This document shows positions 9,430 to 22,500 of a DNA stretch of 64,000 nucleotides, one piece after another. Position numbers and translations under genes: made by a program. The notes beneath the pieces are model-generated. The model was not told where the DNA came from, ran no database searches, and saw only the letters and a list, made by a program, of their open reading frames with translations. The number at the start of each line of letters is the position of its first letter. Position 1 is the first letter of the stretch. The DNA is from Actinernus sp. WN-2022 (taxonomy: Eukaryota > Cnidaria > Anthozoa > Actiniaria > Actinernidae): positions 93,167,740 through 93,231,739 of the forward strand of contig JAOWCC010000577.1 in NCBI GenBank assembly GCA_030867875.1, given 5' to 3'.

Positions 9430-12400
9430 CTACGTTGCGTAAACAAGCAAAGATCTCAAAATGATGGTAATAATCAATTTAATCCATGGTATTGTACGAA
9501 CTGCCTTGTTAATGCACTACCTTTTAATAATTTAGACGATAACAAATTTGACAATGTAGTAAACCTAAAATATAACCTCCAGGATACTATATTGTCTAAA
9601 CTGCATCACTTGAAATTTAATCCCTTTTCTCTAAATGACAATGGAGACATTCTTGCAGATAACGATATTGACCCTGACACAAATTACTTAATGTTACAAC
9701 ACATTTCTAAAGATAAATGTAAATACTACATCGAATAAAGTCTTAATGATCTCATAGAAGAGGAAAACATAGAACAAGAGCTATCATTCTACACTTAAAT
9801 GTCAGAAGTATAAAAAACAAACACGATGAAATATGCGATTACCTTAGATCACTAGAAATAACATTTTCCATAATAGGAATAACAGAAACACGACTTGCAG
9901 ATAAATGTGCTGACTCCTTTAACATCCCTGGCTACAACTTCATAACGAGTAGCCGTAAAATAAAAGCAGGTGGTGGTGTAGGTTTATATATTTCCGAAAA
10001 CATCGACTTTCAAATAAGAAAGGATTTATCAATTTTCAAAGAAGACACATTCGAATCACTCTTTATCGAATTCAAAACCAACAGTGATAGTGCAATAGTG
10101 ATAGGGGTCATATATCGTCCGCCAAACATCAAAACTACCGACTTCGAAACAAAAATCGAAGAGGTTCTAAATAAAATTAACAAGGAAAATAAATCATGTT
10201 TCTTAATGGGAGATTTCAATATAGATTTATTAAAAATAAGTACAAATGCATATTCAAATAATTTCATAAATCAGTTGTTTTCATCTTCATTTTATCCTTC
10301 ATTTACGCACAAAAGTGCAACTCTCATTGACAACATACTGACAAATACGTTAGAGAATGACAACATAAATGGAATTCACTTTTCTGATATATCAGATCAT
10401 CTACCTGTTTTTACGATAAAACGGGACATCAAGATTGACAAAAAAATATGCGATGTTACGGTTAGCTGAGAAACTACGTCAAATAATCTCAACAAATTAA
10501 CAAACGAACTAAGTAAAACAGACTGGGAGGATTCAAATAGCGAATCAGACCCCAATAAATCTTACAACAAATTTTACAATAAACTCTATAAGTTATATAA
10601 TGAGTGCATCCCAGTAAAAAAATAAAAAATGTCTCGAAAAACCATGGTTAACAAAAGGAATCGTAAAATCCTTTAAAACAAAACAAAAAACTTTATAACA
10701 AATCTTTACACAAACCATCAACCGATAACACATTAATATATAAACAATACAGAAACAAACTCAATCACCTCAAAAGAATTTCCAAAAAATGGTATTACAA
10801 AGACAGGTTTGAGCAAGCACATAACAATCTAAAACAAACTTGGAATCTTATAAACGAAGTAATTAACAAGAAAAAAACCAAATCAATGATGCCTGAAACA
10901 TTTCGAAACAACGATGAAACAATATCTGACCCATTCAAAATAGCCGAAGGGTTTAACGAATATTTCACTAACGTATACGTACAAATGTAGGTCCAAACCT
11001 TGCTAAAAACATACCCAAAGTAACTGCATCATTTAGATCATATTTAAAAAGAACCCATCATGAACGTTTTTTTTTGCTGCACCTGTAACTGAAGAGGAAG
11101 TAGAAAAAGAACTACTTAAATTAAATCCAAACAACACTACGGGATTCGACAAACGAAATCCAAAAGTCATGCGTCACATAACCCCATTTATTAAACAGCC
11201 ATTGGTACTAATATTTAACAAATCGTTCTCCACAGGAATAATTCCAGAAAATCTTAAAACCTCAGTCATTACACCTGTTTACAAAAATGAAGATAATGCT
11301 CTATTTTCGAACTACAGACCAGTAACCATCCTGCCATGCTTCTCGAAAATATTAGAGAAAATAATGTATAATAGACTAATCAGCTTCATAGAGAAACACA
11401 ATATATTGTACCATCAACAATTTGGATTTCGGAAACTGAACTACTCAACGGAATTAGCCATAATTAATTTAATTACCAAAATAACAGAAGCTATTGATAA
11501 AAATGAATTCACAATGAACACACACTAAAGCGTTTGATACAGTAGATCATTCAATACTTACCGATAATCTAAAGCATTATGGTATAATTGGCATTCCACT
11601 AAAAATGGTTCAAAAGTTACTTAACAGACAGAAGTCAAATCGTAAAATTTAAAAACAAATTATCTAATAAACGTGCAATAAAATGTGGAGTTCTACAAGG
11701 ATCAGTACTAGGAACAGTACTAGGAACGTTATTATTTCTGCTTTACGTTAACGATTTACACAGGAGTTCAAACATTATGTCATTTATTTTATTCGTAGAT
11801 GATACTAACATATTTTATTCACACACAAAACTTAATACCTTAAATCTGATTGTAAACAACGAACTAAACAAAGTATCTTTGTGGCTTAAAGCGAATAAAC
11901 TTTCATTAAATATTAAGAAGACACAATTTCTTCTATTTAAATCTAAACGTAAAAAAGTCAATCAGACAATTAAAATAAATATTGATAGAAAAGATATTAA
12001 ACATGTGGAATCAACGAAATTTCTTGGTATTCACAGACTCAGACCTAACTTGGAAACATCATATTCAATATACAGCAAATAAAATTTCTAAGACTACTGC
12101 ATGGTATCTTATGGAAAGCAAGGCATTTCCTTTCTACCAAAATTTTGAAAAATCTTTACTACACCCTAATTTATCCATATCTACAATATGGCAACATCAC
12201 ATGGGCAAGCACGTATCCATCTAGACTAGAGCCAATTGGAAAAGCGTAAAAAAGGTCATTAGAATAATTACCTTCTCAAAATACAGGGATCACACAGCGC
12301 CTTTGTTTCAAAATCTGTCAATTATTCCTTTAGATGACATTAATACACAATTGACTGCCTTGTTCATGTTTCGACATTCTAAAAACATGCTTCCAAAATC

Positions 12401-13240
12401 ATTTAATGACTTTCATGCTTAAAAATGAAATGCATACACACTATACAAGATCATCGTCAAAAATCCATGTTGGCATGTACCTTATATACGTACAAACTAC
12501 AGTAGGTATTCAATAAATTATAGAGGAAACCAAGTTTGGAACAACCTTCCAAATATGGTCAAAGAGGCCAATTCATACAATATTTTCAGAAAAAAACTAA
12601 AAAAATATCTTCTTTTTGCTGAATAATCTAATATTGCTAGCAGAATATAAAAGTACAGTTGTCACATTCAAAAAGTAGCTTACAAGTACTACATGTATAG
12701 CTTATAATTAGTAAAGCCATGTTAATATTTTTTTTATTCTATATCAATAATCATCTCGGGGGCTCTCCCAGAAAAGCCCAACAGGGTTTATAGAGAGCTC
12801 CTGCTCCATAACACCATAGTTAATAGAGTGGAATGGTTAGGAAACCCGGCAAACTTCAAAAGGGCTAACAAAGGCGCTGCGATTTAGGTTCAGGACAAAA
12901 GTAAGGTAAGACAAAATATTTTTTTTTAGGTAAGACAAAAGATTGTGCACGATCATAGTTCATTAGCGTTCCCTGAACGACTGAACTCACACGTTTCTAT
13001 TGGCTGATTGATTAACATGTTGGAATTTCTATTGTGTTTTGTGCACGGTGGTGGTTGAAAAAAGCTAACAAAGACATATAACAAAGAAGGTCCCTGAGTT
13101 TCCTAACCATTCCACTCTATTAACTATGATAACACTACGTGTATTATTGCCAATTAGAAAACACACAATGTACATAAAGTGTTAAAATGGAGCAAATAAA
13201 ATGATTGCTTGATTGATTCAGTGTATATACTGTTATCAAG
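9430..13240 (+). pseudogene. near full-length LINE (CR1/L2-like), degenerate
   Basis: A decayed non-LTR retrotransposon in sense orientation. In order: an upstream segment with a WYCTNC zinc-knuckle-like motif (about 9480); an APE-type endonuclease (about 9790-10430) with ITETRLA, VIYRPPN, MGDFNIDLL and a terminal SDHLPV; a linker; a reverse transcriptase (about 11090-12000) with NYRPVTILPCFSKILE, QFGFR and the catalytic FVDDTNIF at about 11790; and the thumb/C-terminal region to about 12620. Stops and frameshifts break it at many points (for example near 9740, 10470, 11527 and 11640), so it cannot make a working protein. The 3' UTR is interrupted by the MITE at 12815-13128 and resumes to a GATTGCTTGATTGATT tail near 13210. 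No RNase H domain is seen. The clade call is from motifs only. Confidence 0.85.
12815..13128. mobile_element. P-type MITE, copy 1
   Basis: The terminal inverted repeats begin CATAGTTAATAGAGTGGAAT and end with the complement in TATG. They are flanked by the 7-bp duplication ATAACAC at 12808-12814 and 13129-13135. Termini of the CA...TG kind with a 7-8-bp duplication fit the P superfamily. A second copy in inverted orientation lies at 20600-20846 with its own 7-bp duplication. Confidence 0.8.
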
Positions 13241-13251
13241 GTCTGAATAAA

Positions 13252-13298
<47 letters not shown>

Positions 13299-13312
13299 GA
13301 TCTATCTATTTA
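13252..13312. repeat. (TCTA)n microsatellite
   Basis: About 14 tetranucleotide units just downstream of the LINE tail, possibly grown from it. Confidence 0.95.
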
Positions 13313-13889
13313 TATAAAAACCGGAAATCAACTGTTATTGTGTTTTGAACCCCGCTGTCGCTTTTCAAATTACTGTATAATGATTTGGCTTTATCGAAGA
13401 TAATATAAGAATATAATTTCTTACTAATCATGTTGATAAGAGGAGAAATCTTGCTCTTTGAAAAATAGTCATTATCTCCGCCCCAAACTATCAAACTATA
13501 CGAACTAAACGCGTTGAGGCATCAACTAAACGCGTTGAGGCATCGACTTATTCATGATCATCAAGTTACAAAACACATTTCGTGGGTTAGTAAACTTCAC
13601 ATCAAAACACAAGACTAATCAGTAAGGAGTACTGAAGGAATTGTGCTAAAAATACAAACGAAGGTGATTACAATTTATTTACACTCGCTGTAGGGCCACA
13701 TCCAAGTGAAAATGCAAAATAAAAGCAGTAAAAATACACACACCTTTACGCCCAAACGAAAAGAAAGCCAAGTGCGGAAGACCGTGCATATCGGTTCTGT
13801 TTATTACTTGGTTATGCTGAGTTGCTTTACACCAAGATCATACATAACGAAAATAATAATAGATAATAATAAATAGTTAATGATAAATA

Positions 13890-14640
13890 ATAAATAATTA
13901 AATAGGAATGAAGGGTAGCGGTCGTATTTACATAGCAATGTTAACTAAGGTTCGAAAACTGTTACCAGTATCAGCAGCAACTGTATGGCTAGGCAAGTCA
14001 TTCCATTCAGGAACTGTACGTTGGAAATCAGAATACTTGAAACAGTTTAAAGATGGCGAGAAGACATTCAACTTAAAGTTGTGTTTACGTCTGGTCAAAG
14101 TTTGTGAAAAAGATACATAGTCTTTAGCGTCAATGGCAATATGATCATTTAGGATCTTATACATTGTCAGCAACCTATTACACTTTCTTAAGGAGGCTAA
14201 GCTAGGTCAATAGCCCACTTCCGCGATATGCTTTACTTGTCACGCACAAAGCTTTCAATACGAAGCTCCGTGCTACATTAAATGTATTCTTTTCTCTGTG
14301 AAAAGAATAAATTAAATTTAGCACGGGGCCTCGTATTGAAACCTTTGTGCGTGACAAGTAAAGCATATCGCGGAAGTGGGCTATTTAAATCTTGCAACAT
14401 TGCCGACACACTCCAGGCGTGAGTACCTGTTAAAGGTAAACCGAGCTGCACGTACGCCTTTGCATCATTTCTAGTTTGTTTATGTCCCAGACGGAACTAG
14501 CATAATTGAGGGCAGACCTTACCATACTTAAGTAGGCACTAGCTTTGACCTCAGGAGAGCAATTATATAAATTGCGCCTGAGAAGATTTAAAGTACGCGA
14601 GCCCTTCTTTTATATAAAGTCAATGTGCGAGTTCCAGCGT
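13890..14640 (-). pseudogene. LINE 3' fragment, split by a MITE
   Basis: The minus strand encodes the C-terminal part of a LINE reverse transcriptase ORF. From about 14640 downward it reads LRWNSHIDFIYK, RRNLYNCSPEVKASAY and RSALNYASSVWD. After a 180-bp interruption it continues at 14173-13928 with MYKILNDHIAI, RRKHNFKLNV and FQRTVPEWNDLPSHTV, the usual C-terminal block of CR1/L2-type elements. Frame breaks are present. It faces the LINE at 9430-13240. Confidence 0.8.
14209..14390. mobile_element. palindromic MITE inside a LINE fragment
   Basis: Arms of about 57 bp begin AATAGCCCACTTCCGCGATA and end with the reverse complement TATCGCGGAAGTGGGCTATT, with a loop of about 65 bp. It interrupts LINE coding sequence that reads coherently on both sides. 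Confidence 0.85.
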
Positions 14641-14779
14641 AAATCAGTAGTAAGTCAGTATCCTTGCGCACGACCACAATGCACTGCTCTGGAATGTATT
14701 TTCCCAGCAGAAATGAGTGCAGTTCTCTTATTTATTGACGCAAATATTTTCAGCTGATTTTTTTATATTGTGAGTCAGT

Positions 14780-15130
14780 ATCCAATTTAATGTATGATAC
14801 CAGCAACAATTTAGCACCAATAAATATCTTAAATTTATTTTTTAATACTTCCAGTATCCACTCTTATAATATACAATCCCCGACACCTAAAGATTTCTGC
14901 ATTAAAGGTTCGAGACTTGAAGTACAAAAAATGCTTTTTCAAGAATTGGCGCTAGACTGTGGAATGAGATACCATGCGACTTTAGAGAACTATCAAAATG
15001 CATTCAAAAGAGAATTTCACAAAATACTCTTTGACATTCTTAAAGTGCAAGTAGCGACAGAGAACAACATGAACTCTTTTTGCCCCAAATCCTATATCTG
15101 ATATACTTCAGTTGTCTAACTAAGTTTTCT
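14780..15130 (+). pseudogene. LINE C-terminal fragment
   Basis: The frame at 14790-15101 carries the typical end of a CR1-like ORF: MYDTSNNLAPINIL, then SYNIQSPTPKDFCIKGSRLE, then AFKREFHKILFDILK. Its orientation is opposite to the fragment at 13890-14640. Only the 3' end is present. Confidence 0.7.
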
Positions 15131-16270
15131 TTGAGAGGCAGGAGCAGAAATGAAACTAGAATAAGCGCTACCCGAATTGCGAGATTAATTTATCTTGTGA
15201 TGTCACAATGAAAATCTACGGGATTTTATTGTAGAAGTTTTCTCTAGGGAGGAGTTGATTCATCTTATGACGTCACAGGATCCATGAAAAGTAACCAAAA
15301 TTAGGGATTAAATCTTATATTTATATAAGACACACCCATTATTATTTCAAAGATCAAATCATTTAAGCATAAGAAAAGTTAAACATAAAACTCGCTTAGT
15401 GTATATAATCTATTTATCAAATTCACTCATTTATTCATTCATTCATTTATTTATTTATTCACTTACTTATTCTTCTTTCTCTCATCCCTGCATATCTCTC
15501 TCTTCGTTAAGTTATCATACCTATTTGTAATTCGTTAATTTGAAAGACTACGGCCCGCCTTGATTAGTTAATGCTACCTGCGGGCCAGTATATCATGTAC
15601 ATAATTTTCCGAATGAAATTATAAAATGAAAAAAATAGGTCCAACAAGACCATGTCTGATGACTGATGTAAACAATTTGGGCTTAGTTATCAGCATCAAA
15701 TCGAATATGACTACCATATTAGACTGCTAGTGCGGCAAGTCAAAGAACTATAGAATTGAGCGGGAGAGTTCTGAGTGAAAGGCCCTGTCATGGCCTGAAA
15801 GATAACGTTACCCGAATACACTTCTTCAAGGGATACCGTTTTGCATCTTTACAGCCTATTCTTCACTTATTTTGCCACTCTGATAATTAGTTCTCATTTA
15901 ATATTAGTTCTGCCATCACTGGGCTGTTTTCCCAGGTTTCAGAAACTACCGCTACTGTGGGGAACGACTGTCTGTAAACAAATGGCAAAGCAAGAGACCA
16001 CAACGTAACACCCACGCGACAAAACGATATCGAACTTTCCGCCAAAATATCGACTTCCCGATATTTTGATTATTTATTTAACGACTGCGTGATGCCTTGC
16101 GCTATCAGCGGCGTATGGGAGAGGGGAGATGAGAACAAGAAGGTAGCTAGGTCGCGCCCTTCTCCTCTCCCCTCCCTTCCCCCCCCCCCTTTCCCCCTTC
16201 CTTTCCCCCTCCCTTATGTTTAGAACGACGGCGGGAAAAAAACATCGCAGGGTTCCCGATCAAGTACCAG
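15130..16270. other. non-coding DNA upstream of AQP-A
   Basis: This contains a LINE-like 3' tail to about 15630, unassigned sequence, and a strongly pyrimidine-rich tract at 16155-16215 with long C runs. No gene is seen. A promoter for AQP-A may lie in its right half but no defined element can be named. Confidence 0.4.
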
Positions 16271-16271
16271 G

Positions 16272-16382
16272 TTTTCGTATTGGGCTACCTACGCGCGGTC
16301 AAAACGGGACGTATTGGGCTACCTACACGCGGTCAAAACGGGACGTATTTGGCTGCCTACACGCGGTCAAAATTGGACGAGG
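16272..16382. repeat. 34-bp tandem repeat, ~3 copies, upstream of AQP-A
   Basis: Units contain GCGGTCAAAACGGGACGTAT followed by TGGGCTACCTAC, repeated about three times with a few substitutions. It ends about 120 bp before the first AQP-A start codon, so it lies in the putative promoter or 5' leader. Confidence 0.85.
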
Positions 16383-16502
16383 AGAAAAGGGTCAAACGGA
16401 CTTTGACAGCGCGCCACAAGTAGCCCAATCTGAAAAAAAGTAACGAAAATACCATAAACCATTGCAAATATCGTAAAAAAAGTATTGCCATTTCTTCTTC
16501 AG

Positions 16503-19500
16503 ATGGGGATCATGCTAAGAGGAAAACTACCGCCACTTGCTCGGGAGGCCCTGGCTGAGTTCTGCTCTACGTTCATCTTAATTGCAAGTAGTAACAACTC
16601 AAACGAATGCTCTTGGCATTAGCATAACCCACACCGCGGCAAAACGTCATGCGCATGCCTTTTGACGAGCACAGCGCGCGTGTCCACCCCATTTTCCCGC
16701 CGAAACTAAAAAAAATAGACACCCCAACCTCGTTCCCATGGGTCTTTACGCGCCTAATCCAAGATGGCGTCGATAGAACCCCTGGTACAAGCTGTTGGGA
16801 TTCGGCTGCTGATTGGCGAGACGTTTCGCGCGCGCTGATTGGCAAATTCATAAGTACTTAGTGTTTTTGCCGTTTTTATAATACTCGCTATAATACTCGC
16901 TACAAGTACAACGACGTACGATTGGAATTCATTGGGATCACACTTCAACCGCTAACCGTTCTTCAGCGATGATGAATCCAAGATGGCGGATGTTCCTCAA
17001 TATATGCCCACATATTGGGCATATTTTTGGGTCACATGACAAGCCTGTACCAGGGGTTCTTTCGACGCCATTTTGGATTAGGCGCGGAAAGACCCCTGGG
17101 AACGAGGTTGCCATCACCCGTGTTTTTAGTATTCTGACTACACTACACCGAGACGTTCATATTGAATAGTTTATTAAGGAGTGACAGGCAGTCATTTATC
17201 ACGCCATAATTACAGTGCGTCATCCACGCCCTACTTATGTACATCATGTACAATTGACTCTTCTTAATATTTATGCGCAAATAATTAGCTACTCGCAAAC
17301 GAGGCTATCCACGCATCGTTGCTCAGCTGAAAAGCAAAATGGCGTCGCGGACGGAACATTGCTGTGTTCCTCAATGCGTTGGAGACAAAAGGAAAACTCC
17401 TGAATTATCCTTTCGAACTCGGATGCACGTTGCGGCATCCACGATGCGGGGATAGCCTCGTTTTAGAGTAGTGAACTAGATATGCGCATAAATATTAAGA
17501 AGTGTGAATACATGAAATGTGCCACGCCAGATACGAAAAACCACTAAAAAAATCACTCTTTAGATGTGGCCAAAAAACTGTGTGGAAACGTATTCCCCGA
17601 CTAATGCAATGGCACAGATCTCCAGAGACGAGATAAACAGGCCTTAAAACGATCATATCAAATCGAAACGAAAAGTAACTGAGTACTTATCAACTGAATG
17701 ACTGACGTAGATTGACTTCACCTTTCCCGCTCCATGCTTAAATAGTACCAGCAATCCCTAGAGGATATCAGAGCCTCTACCTCGTGCCGTCAGAATATCA
17801 ATTTCTGACTAATTCGTTCCTACATACCTCTCTCAATCGTCAGAAATTGCATTTTACGTTGTACGCGTATTTACAAACAAAAATTCTGAATTTCTAACGA
17901 GACCTGAAACAACCACGGGGGCTGATCAAAGCCAGGTCTCGGCTAACCCACAGATCGGAATTGGAATTTATCGTGTTGGTTTTTGCGGAGGGAGGAAAAC
18001 CGGAAGACCCGGAGAAAAATCCTCGGAGCAAGGGCGAGATACCAACGAACTCAACTCACATATGGCGCCGTGTCCGGGAATCGAACATGGGCCACAGAGG
18101 TGAGAGGCGAAGCGCTTAACCACTGCGCCACTGCCCTATGAAATGTTTCGCATGAACATGAAAACTACTTAAAAGCTAAGCCTAAGACTTCAACAGGTTT
18201 AAGTTTTCTTAATTTGTAATTCACTGTGCGTTTACTAAGTTATAAAATTATTTACAAAAAAAAATTACGACCTCGGAAACTTGTATCTTCATTCTTTCGG
18301 CCAGCGGAGCATAACGTGTTGCCGCGAGCACAACCACCGACTATCGGCAAACTCACAATCTGATTGGCTACGCAGTCTATCGAGCTTTATTATTCAGCAC
18401 ATCGTCACATTGCCCAAATATGGTCGTTTTACCTTCAATATCTATCACCTTCACATGAGAGATATCCTACAATTGCTGTCATCCGAACGAATTTAACAGT
18501 TGTTTTTCTTTTTACGAAATCCTGAAGTGTTTCAAACACGTAGAAAACAATGAAATCGTCTTAATTATCAATAATTCTGTTCACAGAGAACACAAAGAAG
18601 GCAACAAAGTTGAATACTGAAGATTTTCAATACATTTTTAATAGTCAATCCATTCGTAAATGCCCAAGTCAGATTCCATACTGATTGCTTCTGCTCGAAT
18701 ACATTTATTACATGAAGAAAACAACTAGTAAATTACCTCATTTGCAGTTAACTTGCAGTAAGAGTGCCTAGGATCTTTTAACTATCAAGTTGAGAGTGTC
18801 GAGAATTTCTACTTTCTTCATCTAAACCCCAAAGTCGATTGTTTTCGACCACAACTTCGAAAAGTTGAAGCGAATTCCTGCATGAACCGACGAGTTATGT
18901 CCTGAGATATTGACCGTCCATGGCTATTCCTTTAACAGTTCCAGCAAATATTCAACATGTTTTCATCATTTCTCGAAGGCAAAGAAGCAAGTCCTGCTAA
19001 ACTTTGTACCCCTTCAAGTGGAGAAAGTCAAGTTCAACTGCAAGCGGCTCAAGACAGAAGTACCAGCACTTCATGTGAATCTTCATGCCAATAACTAGCA
19101 GCCACAGGATTTCCTTTTAACATTTAAAATAACAGTACCTTTAACTAAGAGTCTTATGGAAAATACTTTGAATCCGAATAAAAGATAATTTAAGGCTTTT
19201 TTCAACTGTTTTCTAACCATCATCTCACTTTGAAAATGTTTACTTCGCTCAAAGTCGCCAAAATGCGCGTCACTAGATTCCCGCCAAAATCGTTATAAAG
19301 ATGTACTTTTTGCGAGTATTGACTGCATTTTGTTATCGATGTGTTGAATAATAAAACAATTATCCTGCTCGATCTTGCGGAACATCGCCAGATTTTAGCC
19401 AACTCGGGCCTATCGGACACACTCTGTTTGTATATAGTTGAACATAACATGCTCTCCGATTCTCATTGGATACAATTGATCATGTGACGTGATATTTGTC

Positions 19501-22500
19501 CTCCGCGGATGCAAAATATCAAGCGATATAACCCATTAAATATTTTCTCTCGCCCGTCATTACCCGAATGCGTCACGTGACCCGATACTTTCTCACCGGG
19601 AAATATCAGCGAATACACCCCCTGTGAGCGTATAAGCGCGCGTCAAAGAAAATATATGAAGGATGACAACAACAGTAACCTACATTGTGGCGTCGAAATC
19701 TACCCTGATATTTGTCCTTGGACATTATCTGATCCTCGAAGCTCACAGTTTCCCTCGAGCTTCCCTCGGGAACTGTTCTCTTATCGGATCAGATAATGTC
19801 CGCGGACGAATTTCGATGCCACTGAAAGCGGAAGACAATTTTGGGATGAACAATAATGACAAACATAGGCACCCAAACATTTTCATTCAACAAAATTTGA
19901 TCGTGTAATCCAACTTTATTAGATCGTTTTGACAAGCTCTGATTTTAATTGAGCTCGTGGGAAAGGCTTTATTAGATGACAAACAATCAATTAATTAACG
20001 CTGTTCTAGAAAGATCGTCAATCGATTGGAGGTGAAAAACAGCATTTACAAACAAGTTTTTTTCCTAATAACCCTACGGATCTCGTACAAGTGCCTTTAA
20101 ATAAATGAAGTCAGATATTTTTTGCCATCCAGTTCAACCACGTGATTGCATTCCTGCAGAGGCCCAATGAATACAATTACTTCACACGAGTTAGTTACGT
20201 AACCCGAGTCGGTATCTTTTAGATTACGTGTACACTAGAGGAAAACGTGTGCGGATTTATTTTGTTCAACGTTCTCCTGGGAATAGAGAACAATATAAAT
20301 CTGGATACGTTTACCCCTAGTGTACCCGTAGGGTGTAATATTGTTTATTTTATATCTATTATTGTGTAGATTTTCGGTGTTGGTTCCGTGGCACAAACAG
20401 TTCTCAGCAGACAAAACAACGGCACGTTTTTCTCCATCAACTTCAGCTGGGGCGTTGGTGTTACTATGGGCTGTTACTGGGCTGGAGGTGTATCAGGTAG
20501 CGTATGTCCCTTGGTTAGAAATACCTTATGAATGTCATGATATGCATTAAAGCCGTCTGTTTCGAGAAGAAGGATGGAAACACAATATATTATTTTGATC
20601 ATAGTAAATAGAGGGGAATGGCTATGAAACCCAGCGACCTTCTTTGTTATAGGTCTTTGTTCGCTTTTTTCAACCGTGACCGTGCACAAAACACAATATA
20701 TATTGGAATATGTTAATCAATTAGCCAATAGAAACGTGTGAGTCGTTTAGGGGACGCTAATCCCCCTTCCAACGTAAACCGCAGCGCCTTTGTTGGCCCC
20801 TTTGAAGTTTGCCGGGTTTCCTAACCATTCCACTCTATTAACTGTGTTTTGATCCACTGTGGCTCTCTAATTTGTTCTTTTAATTTCATCAGTGTTTTTT
20901 ATCAACTCAATTCTTTACCATCCTTCATTAAATTACTCTCTGGTTACCTTTAGTATTCCTGAAAATATTACGATGGCCCATATATGCAATGCACGAATAT
21001 ATATTTCAGTGCACAAATATTTATTTTAATGCAGGAAATGTATTTCTTAGTGCACTGAGTAATTATATTAGTGCACTAATAAATTACACTTGTGCACTAA
21101 GAAATAAATTTCGTGCATTAAAATAAATATTTGTGCACTGAAATATATATTCGTGCATTGCATATATGGGCCACCATAGGTCATTGACCGAAATAGAAAA
21201 AAATGTTTTCATGATTGTGAACTAGAGCCTTGACAAAAATAGATGAAACTTTCAATAGAACTTCGCGTGATAAAGAACCTTAACTAGTGTTTTTGAATTT
21301 TGGGTGATCATGTGACCTGTTAACACGACTATTTGAGGGGGAAACGCCTTCTAAAATGGGGTAACGAGTTTTCATCAAGTAAACAAGTTATACTTTGATT
21401 ATATACTTATTTCAACAAACTCACGCTTAGAGAACTTGACTTTCATTTACTATCAAGGGGACATTCGGCAAAACAGGTCTCGTGACCACATTTTCCTCTT
21501 CTGATCTTCATCCCATAATCAATTAAAACAGAATCTCTAACCGTGATTCTATTTGATTTGTTCAAGCAATCTTATTTTCATGATAAATTTTCTCCGATGT
21601 ATAAAACTCACGGGCCCATCCTTTATAATGTTTCTCTTATGACGTCACTGATCACGTATCACCATAAGAAGCAGTATAAATGTCGAGGAAGTTAAACCCA
21701 ACAAAACTTTAAGTTATAATTCAAAAATAGTAACTATCAGTAAAGTAAGGCAAGAAAACGCTAAGCCTTTGCTGGGGGTCTGGCAACAAGTCAAGCCTAT
21801 GTAGTGGCATAAAATTTATTATACAAAAATATGCTGGTAGAGATAGATAATCTTTTATAAACACTTATATTATACTTATAGTTGTATCAGTGATTTTACC
21901 AAATATTTTGTCTTAATCGGAAAATAGTTCACTAGGAAGAAATGACAGTAAATTCCAGGTTTGACGTCACATCATTAGCATATTGGAAATACAAACCTCT
22001 ATAACGCCTAGACGCAACGCTCAAATCAAGAAATATTCTACTGTTCACTTTATGTAGAATCGATATTAATGATAAAAAAATTGGGCTTATAGGCACTTTA
22101 AGAGAATAGATTCAAGGAAAGAATTCTAAAGCTGATTTTTTAACGAATATTTTCTAGGAGCGCACATGAATCCCGCTGTCACCCTTGCCTTCGCCGTTGT
22201 AAGAAGGTTACCGTGGAAGAAAGTACCGTTGTATTGGCTGGCACAGATCTGTGGTGCTTTTGTGGCCTCTGCGTGTGTATTTGGTGTCTACTATGGTAAG
22301 TGGTATTGTACAGTAGGAAAGTCTGGGAAAATGGAACTCTCAAAAATCCCCTCAAAAATCCCCTACGCGAACTCGCAGTGACATCAGTCCTATTGTGTTG
22401 TCTTTCTGTCACTGATCCAATCAAATTACAGAGTTACGGTACAGTACAGTTACAATACAGCTAATGTCTTGCCGTAGTTCTTTCCAACTCATACGAAATC

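Noticed and set aside
16588..16593. GTAGTA as the AQP-A exon 1 donor
   Set aside because: It would add five bases and put exon 2 out of frame, losing FGVGSVAQ; the GC donor at 16584 keeps homology with AQP-B.
22166..22381. AQP-A exon 3 extended as a 71-codon ORF
   Set aside because: The frame runs on past the clear donor at 22295/22296 into intron sequence; the paralogue and the 138-nt exon length fix the end.
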